NCBI GenBank assembly: GCA_023430825.1
Contig: JAEYYL010000176.1
Location: 1-22,913, forward strand
Direction: 5' to 3'
From: Verrucomicrobiota bacterium
Lineage (GTDB): Bacteria; Verrucomicrobiota; Verrucomicrobiia; Opitutales; Opitutaceae
DNA: 22,913 nt
Position numbers and translations under genes: made by a program. This document shows, piece after piece, positions 15,895-21,674 of this stretch. The notes beneath the pieces were generated by a model. That model was not told the origin of the DNA. It searched no databases and saw only the letters and a program-made list of their open reading frames with translations. The number at the start of each line of letters is the position of its first letter. Position 1 is the first letter of the stretch.

Positions 15895-16920
15895 ATGAAG
15901 TTTGCGCACACTTGCATCGAATCGCTGGCGGTCGCGCTGCCCGACGAAGTCTGGACCTCCGCGCAAATCGAGGAGCGGCTGCGCCCGCTTTACGAACGGC
16001 TGAAGCTGCCGGAGGGGCGGCTGGAGTTGATGACCGGCATCCGCGAGCGGCGGATGTGGCCGGCGGGCACGCGTCCGTCGGATGCGAGCGCCGCGGCCGG
16101 TCGTGCGGTGCTGGCGAAGTCCGGGCTGAAGGCGGAGCAGGTGGAACTGTTCATCCACGCAGCGGTGAGCCGCGACATGCTGGAGCCGGCGACGGCATCG
16201 TTCGCGCACCGGAAAATCGGGCTGCCGGCGACGGCGCAGATTCTCGACGTGTCGAATGCGTGCCTGGGTTTCTTGAACGCGCTCACGCTCGCGGCGGGTT
16301 TGATCGAGAGCGGGCAGATCAAGTGCGCGATGGTCGTCGCGGGCGAAAACGGCCGGCCGCTGGTCGAGCAGACGTTGCGGACGCTGGTCGAGCGGCCGCT
16401 CAGCCGGAATGAGATCAAACCGTATTTCGCCAATCTCACGATCGGCTCGGGCGCGGTGGCGGCGATGGTGTGTCACCAAAGTTTGGTGACAGGCTGCGCG
16501 CACCGGTTGCTGGGCGGCGTGGCGCGCGCGGCGACGCAGCACAGCGAGCTCTGCCAGGGCGACACGTATGCGGCGGAGTCGCTGGTGATGCAGACCGATT
16601 CGGAGCAGCTGCTGATCGCGGGGGTGACGCTCGCGCGGGAGACGTGGCGCGAGTTCACGGCGGAGCAGGGGACGGCGTTCGACCGTTTCGTCTGTCACCA
16701 GGTCGGCAGCGTGCACCGGCGGAAGCTTTACGAGACGCTGGAGATCGATCTGGCGAAGGATTTTTCGACGTTTGAGACGCTCGGCAACACCGGCTCGGTC
16801 GCGCTGCCGTCGACGCTCGCGGCGGCGATCGACGCGGGCGCGGTCACCCCGGGGCAACGCGTGGGCTTGCTCGGGATCGGCAGCGGACTGAATTGCCTGA
16901 TGCTGGCGCTGGAATGGTGA
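15895..16920 (+). CDS. oleA: OleA-type head-to-head acyl condensing enzyme (KAS III family)
   Basis: A 341-residue thiolase-superfamily protein that matches OleA from Xanthomonas along its length as I recall it. OleA condenses two fatty acyl-CoAs to a beta-keto acid, the first step of long-chain olefin synthesis. Key residues are visible: the OleA-specific base E97 in AVSRDMLEPATAS, nucleophile C123 in SNACLGF, H268 in FVCHQVG and N298 in LGNTGSVALP. The E97-C123 spacing (26) and H268-N298 spacing (30) equal the Xanthomonas spacing (Glu117/Cys143 and His285/Asn315). The C-terminus LLGIGSGLNCLMLALEW is a family hallmark. E97 separates it from ordinary FabH. It begins nine bases after a REP doublet and is followed by oleB after a second palindrome. 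A 21-base palindrome lies inside the coding frame. Confidence 0.92.
   Translation: MKFAHTCIESLAVALPDEVWTSAQIEERLRPLYERLKLPEGRLELMTGIRERRMWPAGTRPSDASAAAGRAVLAKSGLKAEQVELFIHAAVSRDMLEPATASFAHRKIGLPATAQILDVSNACLGFLNALTLAAGLIESGQIKCAMVVAGENGRPLVEQTLRTLVERPLSRNEIKPYFANLTIGSGAVAAMVCHQSLVTGCAHRLLGGVARAATQHSELCQGDTYAAESLVMQTDSEQLLIAGVTLARETWREFTAEQGTAFDRFVCHQVGSVHRRKLYETLEIDLAKDFSTFETLGNTGSVALPSTLAAAIDAGAVTPGQRVGLLGIGSGLNCLMLALEW
16471..16491. repeat. Perfect 21-bp palindrome inside oleA
   Basis: TGTCACCAAA (16471-16480) and TTTGGTGACA (16482-16491) flank a single G. The element covers exactly seven in-frame codons, residues 193-199 (CHQSLVT). By eye the protein is not longer here than Xanthomonas OleA, so it looks like a substitution rather than an insertion. 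It may be a REP-like element tolerated in the gene or a binding site. Confidence 0.7.
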
Positions 16921-16966
16921 GCGGATAGGCGTGATGAAGCGACGAAACGAGAAACGCAGCGGGGTG

Positions 16967-16990
16967 GGGCGGGTCTGAGACCCGCCCTAC
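16967..16990 (-). repeat. GTAG-type palindromic element between oleA and oleB
   Basis: Arms GGGCGGGTCT (16967-16976) and AGACCCGCCC (16978-16987) are perfectly complementary around one base, followed by TAC. Read on the minus strand it begins GTAGGGCGGGTC, so it has the GTAG head of REP elements. It fills the short gap before oleB (start 16999) and could form a strong hairpin in the oleA-oleB transcript. Confidence 0.75.
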
Positions 16991-16998
16991 GGCTCAAC

Positions 16999-17904
16999 AT
17001 GTCGAAGTCGCACTCCATCCCCGACTGGCTGGCGCCGCTGTATCCGTTTCAGCCGCACACGTTCGCCACGCCGCGGGGCGCGGCGATGAACTATGTCGAC
17101 GAAGGCCCGCGCAGCGACGAAGCGGTGCTGCTGCTGCATGGAAATCCGACGTGGTCGTTTTACTATCGGGAGTTGATCAAGGCGCTGCGGCCGGCGTTGC
17201 GCTGCGTGGCGCCGGATCACATCGGGATGGGGCTTTCAGAGAAGCCGGAGCACTACGACTATTCGCTGGCGACGCGCATCGCGGACGTGGAGGCGCTGGT
17301 CGCGAGTCTCGGGCTGAAGCGCATTCACCTGGTCGTGCACGATTGGGGTGGCGCGATCGGTTTTGGGTTTGCGGCGCGGCATCCGGCTATCGTCGGCAAG
17401 CTGACGGTGTTGAACACCGCGGCGTTCACGTCGAAGCGGATTCCGGCGCGGATCGCGCTGTGCAAGGCGCCGGCGATCGGGCCGTTGCTCGTGTGCGGTT
17501 TCAACGGTTTCGCGTGGCCGGCGACGTGGATGTCGATGCACCGACGGCGGCTGACGGCGGCGGAGCGAAGCGGTTATCTGCTGCCTTACGATTCGTGGGC
17601 GAATCGCGTGGCGGTGAGCGCGTTCGTGCGCGACATCCCGCTCGATGCGTCGCATCCGAGTTGGGCGGCGTTGGTCGCGACGGAGCGGGGGCTGGCCCAG
17701 TTCCGCGATCGGCCGGCGCTGGTGATCTGGGGTGGAAAGGATTTCTGTTTCAACGACACGTTTCTCGCGCGGTGGCGCGTTGAACTTCCGCAAGCCGCCG
17801 TGCACCGCATCGCGGATGCGGGCCACTACGTGCTCGAGGACGCGGCGGAGGAAGTCGTGCCTCGGATCGTCGCGTTTCTGCGCGGCGCGGCGGTGGCCGG
17901 GTGA
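16999..17904 (+). CDS. oleB: OleB-type alpha/beta hydrolase (beta-lactone decarboxylase family)
   Basis: A 301-residue alpha/beta hydrolase of the haloalkane-dehalogenase group. OleB removes CO2 from the long-chain beta-lactone made by OleC, giving the cis-olefin. The sequence follows the OleB pattern from the start (PDWLAPLYPFQPHTF, YVDEGPRSDEAVLLLHGNP, TWSFYYRELI, PDHIGMGLSEKP). The nucleophile is D115 in VVHDWGGAIG, a likely acid is D248 in IWGGKDFCF and the base is H276 in DAGHYVLED. HGNPTW supplies the oxyanion hole. It lies 78 bases after oleA on the same strand. The adjacency to an OleA with the diagnostic Glu makes OleB much more likely than a true dehalogenase. OleC and OleD are not found downstream: the next gene is on the opposite strand after another palindromic element. 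Confidence 0.9.
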   Translation: MSKSHSIPDWLAPLYPFQPHTFATPRGAAMNYVDEGPRSDEAVLLLHGNPTWSFYYRELIKALRPALRCVAPDHIGMGLSEKPEHYDYSLATRIADVEALVASLGLKRIHLVVHDWGGAIGFGFAARHPAIVGKLTVLNTAAFTSKRIPARIALCKAPAIGPLLVCGFNGFAWPATWMSMHRRRLTAAERSGYLLPYDSWANRVAVSAFVRDIPLDASHPSWAALVATERGLAQFRDRPALVIWGGKDFCFNDTFLARWRVELPQAAVHRIADAGHYVLEDAAEEVVPRIVAFLRGAAVAG

Positions 17905-17956
17905 TGGTCGAACCTCGCGTCGCAGTCGCAGGCGTCCGGGCCTGCGTGCTGTTGTC

Positions 17957-18030
17957 GGGTAGTTGGCGCGCTGGCCGCACCAGGTTGCGCGCAAGCGCGC
18001 AACCTGCAACCGAGCAGGCTGCCGCTACCC
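17957..18030. repeat. GTAG-bounded palindromic doublet after oleB
   Basis: The element is bounded by GGGTAG (17957-17962) and CTACCC (18025-18030). Its centre is a strong hairpin, CAGGTTGCGCGC (17981-17992) and GCGCGCAACCTG (17995-18006) with an AA loop. Both halves, read inward from their own GTAG, end in AGGTTGCGCGC but differ in between. It occupies the gap between convergent oleB and the minus-strand gene at 18043, so it may also terminate transcription. Confidence 0.7.
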
Positions 18031-18042
18031 AAACGGCGGAAT

Positions 18043-18759
18043 TTAACTGATGAGCAACAGGCGGGGCGGGTCGTCGAGACCGGTCGCGGGCGCGCGATGA
18101 ATGCAGGGCGGAACCGGGCTGCCGGGATGATCGGTGGCGATCCGCCAGAGATTAAAGCGGCCGAAGGAGTAGGGCTGCGCGTGCGGCAGCGCTGCATAGT
18201 GCAGGTCGTAGCAGTGCTCGTTCAAAAACTCGCGGAAGCCGGCGTCGTCGGGGCCGCCGTAGATTTCGAGCAGAGCCGCGCGGGTTTCCGGAATATCGAA
18301 GCGACGCTGCGCGTCCTCGTTGCGCAGGCCTTCGCTTGGCGCGCCGTGATAGGTGCAGAGCCAGGTGTCGGCACGGACCGGCGCGCTGTCCGCGTGAAAC
18401 GAAAACACGTCGGTCGCGACCGGTCCGGGCTCTTCGTCGCGCGGGTAGCCGTGAATGAGGTTGAGCGCGGGATCGAGGTCGTGGTCGCGGAGCAGCCGCA
18501 GGTCCGCGAGCATCTGGTCGATGGCGACCCGTCCCGCGGGACTCACGCGCAGCGCCAGCAGCCGCGCTTCGTCGAGTGGCACGATGCCTTCGCCGGCGCC
18601 GAGTTGGGCGACGACCTCGGCGAAATCTCCCGCGAGGGCGCGCGGCCAGCACAGGGCGTTGACGCCGTTTACGAACGGGGTCGAGAGAAGTTCGGCGAAG
18701 CTGTGAACGTGGTGCGTCCGTTGCAGGTGGGGGTGTGGCCGCTCGGGGAGAGAAGACAT
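18043..18759 (-). CDS. Uncharacterised protein with conserved-looking His/Cys motifs
   Basis: A 238-residue soluble-looking protein; no signal peptide or membrane segment is visible. I do not recognise it firmly; there is a loose resemblance to the DUF1826 group, which also has a short C-terminal LLL(I/V)-type end, but this is weak. Notable blocks are FVNGVNALCWPRALAGDFAE near the N-terminus, ALNLIHGYPRDEEPG, TDVFSFHADSAPV, WLCTYHGAPSEGL, LNEHCYDLHYAALPHA and a C-terminal PPCIHRAPAT...RLLLIS. The pattern of FHAD, CTYHG and CIHRAP could bind a metal, but no catalytic triad can be named. It is convergent with oleB. Start ATG 18759 has no good Shine-Dalgarno. Its upstream gap holds an inverted REP doublet. 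Confidence 0.75.
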   Translation of the reverse strand: MSSLPERPHPHLQRTHHVHSFAELLSTPFVNGVNALCWPRALAGDFAEVVAQLGAGEGIVPLDEARLLALRVSPAGRVAIDQMLADLRLLRDHDLDPALNLIHGYPRDEEPGPVATDVFSFHADSAPVRADTWLCTYHGAPSEGLRNEDAQRRFDIPETRAALLEIYGGPDDAGFREFLNEHCYDLHYAALPHAQPYSFGRFNLWRIATDHPGSPVPPCIHRAPATGLDDPPRLLLIS

Positions 18760-18807
18760 GGTCGGTTTCGGTTGAAGCGGGCAGGAACTTCGTTGATTGC
18801 CGGCGCC

Positions 18808-18868
18808 GTAGCACGGTCAATCTGACCGTGTTGCGATTTCGGATACGCGGTCAGGTTGACCGCGCCAC
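18808..18868. repeat. Inverted doublet of a GTAG-type palindromic element
   Basis: Two 27-base units lie head to head around a seven-base spacer: 18808-18834 (plus strand) and 18842-18868 (minus strand). Unit 1 begins GTAGCACGGTCAATCTGACC; unit 2, reversed, begins GTGGCGCGGTCAACCTGACC. Each is itself a palindrome (GGTCA-N3-TGACC core). Most differences between the units swap A/G or C/T in ways that keep the stems paired. It sits between two minus-strand genes of unknown function. Confidence 0.78.
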
Positions 18869-18915
18869 GTGGACGGCCGCCACGCGAAAGTGCCGGACGG
18901 TATTGCGCGGCTGGT

Positions 18916-19344
18916 TCACAAGGTATCGCCGAAACGGATGCGTCGCTTCGGGCGTTTCCGGCGGGCGGCGGGCAGGATGCCGATGCGGGGATCGCGCGTG
19001 CGCGCGAGTTGGACGAGCCGGCGGGCGTCGCGTTCGAAGGTCGGCGCGTTCTCGGAAAGATAAAGCCATTTGCCGAGGATCGGGTGCGGCACGAGGGTGC
19101 GAATTTCGGCGAGCAGGCTCGCGTGGTGTGCGTGCTCAGTGCACACGAGCACGCCCTGCCAGGGTTCGCCCTGCGTGGTGAGCACGAGACGATGGCGGCC
19201 GTCGAGCGTCACGGTGCGACCGCCGAACCAGGCTTTGAAGACGAAGGTGGGTTCGCCGAGCAGCGGCTCGACCAGCCAGGCGAGCGGGTGTTCGGGGCGG
19301 GCGGGGCGGGCCTGGAACGCGTTGTCGAGGCGCTTGGACTTCAT
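18916..19344 (-). CDS. Conserved-looking hypothetical protein
   Basis: A 142-residue protein, probably cytoplasmic. ATG 19344 (MKSKRLDNAFQ) is chosen because the frame upstream consists of a simple repeat and reads as low-complexity protein. The body looks like a real fold: HPLAWLVEPLLGEPTFVFKA, WFGGRTVTLDGRHRLVL, PWQGVLVCTEHAHHASLL, LVPHPILGKWLYLSE and RDPRIGIL, with a very basic tail (AARRKRPKRR). The WFGGRTVTLDGRHRLVL stretch recalls the MFGG start of TfoX N-terminal domains, but the similarity is short and I do not assign a family. The basic tail could contact nucleic acid. It is in the same direction as the gene at 18043, 157 bases upstream of it. Confidence 0.7.
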   Translation of the reverse strand: MKSKRLDNAFQARPARPEHPLAWLVEPLLGEPTFVFKAWFGGRTVTLDGRHRLVLTTQGEPWQGVLVCTEHAHHASLLAEIRTLVPHPILGKWLYLSENAPTFERDARRLVQLARTRDPRIGILPAARRKRPKRRIRFGDTL

Positions 19345-19358
19345 GGGCGCGCCGGAGT

Positions 19359-19416
19359 GAAAGCCTGAAAGCTGAAACCGGAAAGCTGAAACCGGATGCC
19401 GGAAGCCGGGAGCCGG
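19359..19416. repeat. Short degenerate tandem repeat
   Basis: GAAAGCTGAAACCG occurs twice back to back (19367-19380 and 19381-19394), flanked by diverged copies (AAAGCCTGAAAG before; GCCGGAAGCCGGGAGCCGG after). It lies in the leader of the minus-strand hypothetical gene. It appears to be slippage-type repeat DNA, not a gene. Confidence 0.55.
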
Positions 19417-19540
19417 TGACGCCTTTCCGGTTGACGGATATTTTTTCAACGCGGTGTCCGAATCGCGCGGCTCGCTTCGTCGTCAAGGAGTGCGGTGGAT
19501 AACCTGCCGCGAAGACATCACACTCGATCCGTTTCCCACC

Positions 19541-19978
19541 ATGGCCTCTGTCAGCACCTACCTGAGCTTCCAGCGCACGACCGAGCAGGCGTTCGCGTTC
19601 TACAAATCCGTGTTCAAAACCGAGTATGCCGGCCCGATCATGCGCTTCGGCGGCATGCCGCCGAGCGCGGAGTGTCCGCCGATCAGCGAGGCCGACAAAA
19701 ATCTCGTGCTGCACATGGCGCTGCCGATTTTGGCGGGGCATGTGCTGATGGGGTCGGACTCGCCGGAGGGGATGTGCCAGCCGTTCAAGCCGGGCAACAA
19801 TGTCTCGATCAATCTGCAGCCCGACACGCGCGCGGAGGCGAAGCGGTTGTTCGACGAGTTGTCGGCGGGCGGCCAGATCGACATGCCGCTGCAGGACATG
19901 TTCTGGGGCGATTACTTCGGGGCGTTCGTCGACAAGTTCGGCACGCAGTGGATGGTCAATTGCTCGAGCAAGACCTGA
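19541..19978 (+). CDS. VOC superfamily protein, PhnB-like
   Basis: A 145-residue protein of the vicinal oxygen chelate / glyoxalase fold, PhnB (3-demethylubiquinone-methyltransferase-like) subgroup. The typical pattern is YLSFQRTTEQAFAFYKSVF at the start, IMRFGGMPP, LVLHMALPILAGHVLMGSD in the middle and GDYFGAFVDKFGTQWMVN at the end. Many PhnB-like proteins lack a defined activity, and the metal ligands of glyoxalase I are not all apparent, so no reaction is assigned. ATG 19541 begins the fold; the frame is open upstream to 19454 without family sequence. TTGACG at 19431 might be a -35 element, but no -10 partner is seen. It stands alone, convergent with the PEP-CTERM gene. Confidence 0.9.
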   Translation: MASVSTYLSFQRTTEQAFAFYKSVFKTEYAGPIMRFGGMPPSAECPPISEADKNLVLHMALPILAGHVLMGSDSPEGMCQPFKPGNNVSINLQPDTRAEAKRLFDELSAGGQIDMPLQDMFWGDYFGAFVDKFGTQWMVNCSSKT

Positions 19979-20099
19979 GGCGGAAGCGCTCTGCGAAAGC
20001 GACGCGACCCGGGCCGCGAAAACTGAATTGTTTTTACCGGAGGCCGCGGAGGCAACGGAGTCCGGATCGGCGCGCCGACGCCGAAGCCGGCTTATACAA

Positions 20100-20119
20100 A
20101 GCGGCGTCGAGCCGCCGCT
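20100..20119. terminator. Hairpin between convergent VOC and PEP-CTERM genes
   Basis: AGCGGCG (20100-20106) pairs with CGCCGCT (20113-20119) around a six-base loop in the gap between convergent genes. It could be a bidirectional terminator or another dispersed palindrome; there is no U-tract. The neighbouring 20038-20064 (GGAGGCCGCGGAGGCAACGG) is a degenerate GGAGGC-type repeat. Confidence 0.4.
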
Positions 20120-20141
20120 CACCACTGCGGAGCGTGCAGCG

Positions 20142-21422
20142 TCAGATTTCGGCGAGTGGCGCGGTTGGATGGAGCGCTGTCACTTTATCGCCGGCAATCG
20201 AGTGAGCACGCCGCCGGCGCATAAAGATGAGCGCCACCAAAGCGCCGGCCGCGATAGCACCATACGTTGAAGGCTCGGGCACGGGGCGGATGTAGGGCGG
20301 GAGCTCGGGGTCGACGCCGGGCGGGATAGGTCCGTAATTTTCGCCGAGATCGATGAGCCAGCTTTGCGATTGCCCAAAAGGATTCGTGCCGCGTCCGATC
20401 AGGTAACGGCCGTCGGTCGACAAATCGCTGGGGATCAAATTCCCCCAGCCGGCCAGTTCATCCTCCAAGCCGAACACATCGTCGAGCACGGTGCGCAGGT
20501 CGCGGAGACCGGACGTGGGCGACCAGATAAACGGGTAAAGGCGGTTCAGATTGTCGAACGAGCTGCCGATGATCAGCGATCCGTCGAAGTTCATTGCGAG
20601 GATTCGGCCCCCACTGCCGGCGGTGAGATCGGGGTTACCGAGCGGGATGAGGCCCAGGTCTTCGGTCCAGCGAAAGGGCTCATTGTCGAAACCCCAGCCG
20701 GCGATAGCGGTGCCGTCCGGAGAAATTTTGATGCCGCTGCCGCCAAATCCGAGCCCTTGCATACCCGTCTCCTCCGTCCAGCGAAACACCTGGCCGTTGC
20801 TTTTGCCGACCACCACGGAACCGTCGGCCGAAACGCCGGTGGCCTCGCTGTTATCGCTGTGGGTGCCGGGCGTGCCAAGCGAACCGAGCCCCACCACGCC
20901 CGTTTCAGGGGTCCAGCGAATCGCCTGCGGTGTATAGTTTTCGGTTGCCCGCCGGAGAGGGAAACTCACGCCGACAACGACCCGGCCATTCGCCGAAACG
21001 GCGGCGGCCTCGCTGGAGACGTCTTCGGATAGATGGCCGATGCCGACGGTGCCGGTTTCCGCGGTCCAGCGAAAACCGGCGGAGCGAGAATTGACGGTTC
21101 CCGCGCCCCACGTGGCGATGCCGACGGCGGTCGAGCCATCTCCCGAAAGCTCGGTGAGGTAATGCCGGAGAAAGTTACCGTCCGTGGGAAAAGCCTCCAT
21201 CTCGGTGAACCCGTTTGCCTGGCTCCAAACCACTGGCGGAGCCGAATAGGAGTTGGACGTCTTCGTGCCGGCGATCGTTTGGCCGTCGTCGGAAATGGAG
21301 GAAGGCCAGAATCCCGGAGTGAGCGGAGAGAAAGTCTGCGCGACGGCGGTGATGGAGGTGAGGCAGGCGAGGGCGGATGCCGCCCGGATAAACCGAAACG
21401 AGGGAGCAGGGAGGAGGTTCAT
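20142..21422 (-). CDS. PEP-CTERM protein with HAF-type extracellular repeats
   Basis: A 426-residue exported protein. A signal peptide (about 1-28, ending ITAVAQ) leads into HAF-family repeats of the form W-T-E-E-T-G-G-L-G...A-x-G-V-S-A-D-G-S-V-V-V-G, for example FRWTAETGTVGIG, IRWTPETGVVGLG, FRWTEETGMQGLG and FRWTEDLGLIPLG, each followed by a DG(S/T)-VVG-like strand; they probably form a propeller. Near the C-terminus is the PEP-CTERM signal: VPEPSTYGA (PEP at about 382-384), a hydrophobic helix (IAAGALVALIF) and RRRR (402-405). Such signals direct sorting by an exosortase to the cell surface or exopolysaccharide. Here 21 more residues follow the arginines (AHSIAGDKVTALHP...), although such proteins usually stop within a few residues. 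No exosortase gene is in the window. No clear Shine-Dalgarno precedes ATG 21422. Confidence 0.92.
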   Translation of the reverse strand: MNLLPAPSFRFIRAASALACLTSITAVAQTFSPLTPGFWPSSISDDGQTIAGTKTSNSYSAPPVVWSQANGFTEMEAFPTDGNFLRHYLTELSGDGSTAVGIATWGAGTVNSRSAGFRWTAETGTVGIGHLSEDVSSEAAAVSANGRVVVGVSFPLRRATENYTPQAIRWTPETGVVGLGSLGTPGTHSDNSEATGVSADGSVVVGKSNGQVFRWTEETGMQGLGFGGSGIKISPDGTAIAGWGFDNEPFRWTEDLGLIPLGNPDLTAGSGGRILAMNFDGSLIIGSSFDNLNRLYPFIWSPTSGLRDLRTVLDDVFGLEDELAGWGNLIPSDLSTDGRYLIGRGTNPFGQSQSWLIDLGENYGPIPPGVDPELPPYIRPVPEPSTYGAIAAGALVALIFMRRRRAHSIAGDKVTALHPTAPLAEI

Positions 21423-21662
21423 GGGGTGAGGGCGGAACCGTTTTCAATAGGCGGGTGATACGTTGGGGAAACGCTGGCTCCAAACCTGGCTTCCACACAA
21501 ATAACACGGCGTGCCGCCGGCGGCCATCGGGCCCGCCCCGGGAGGGGGCCTCGGTTGAAGCGCGGCAACGTTCGTCAGCGGAGCCCGCATGTCCCCGGGA
21601 CCGCGAATTTTGCTTCGCCGGCTTCCGGTGCAACCGGGGCGCGGCGGGCCGGTCCATGCGCG

Positions 21663-21667
21663 GGAGA
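21663..21667 (+). promoter_or_regulatory. Ribosome binding site for the AsmA/DUF748-like gene
   Basis: GGAGA lies seven bases before ATG 21675 in a short T-rich spacer. It supports this start. The rest of 21423-21662 is GC-rich with several small hairpins, such as CCCCGGGA and CCGGTGCAACCGG, and no convincing promoter. Confidence 0.55.
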
Positions 21668-21674
21668 TTTTTGC

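Noticed and set aside
15895..16920. Housekeeping FabH
   Set aside because: The SRDMLEP motif with Glu and the C-terminal IGSGLNC pattern are OleA features; FabH lacks the extra Glu.
16999..17904. Haloalkane dehalogenase
   Set aside because: The fold and nucleophile fit, but the full-length OleB pattern and the adjacent OleA make a beta-lactone decarboxylase more likely.
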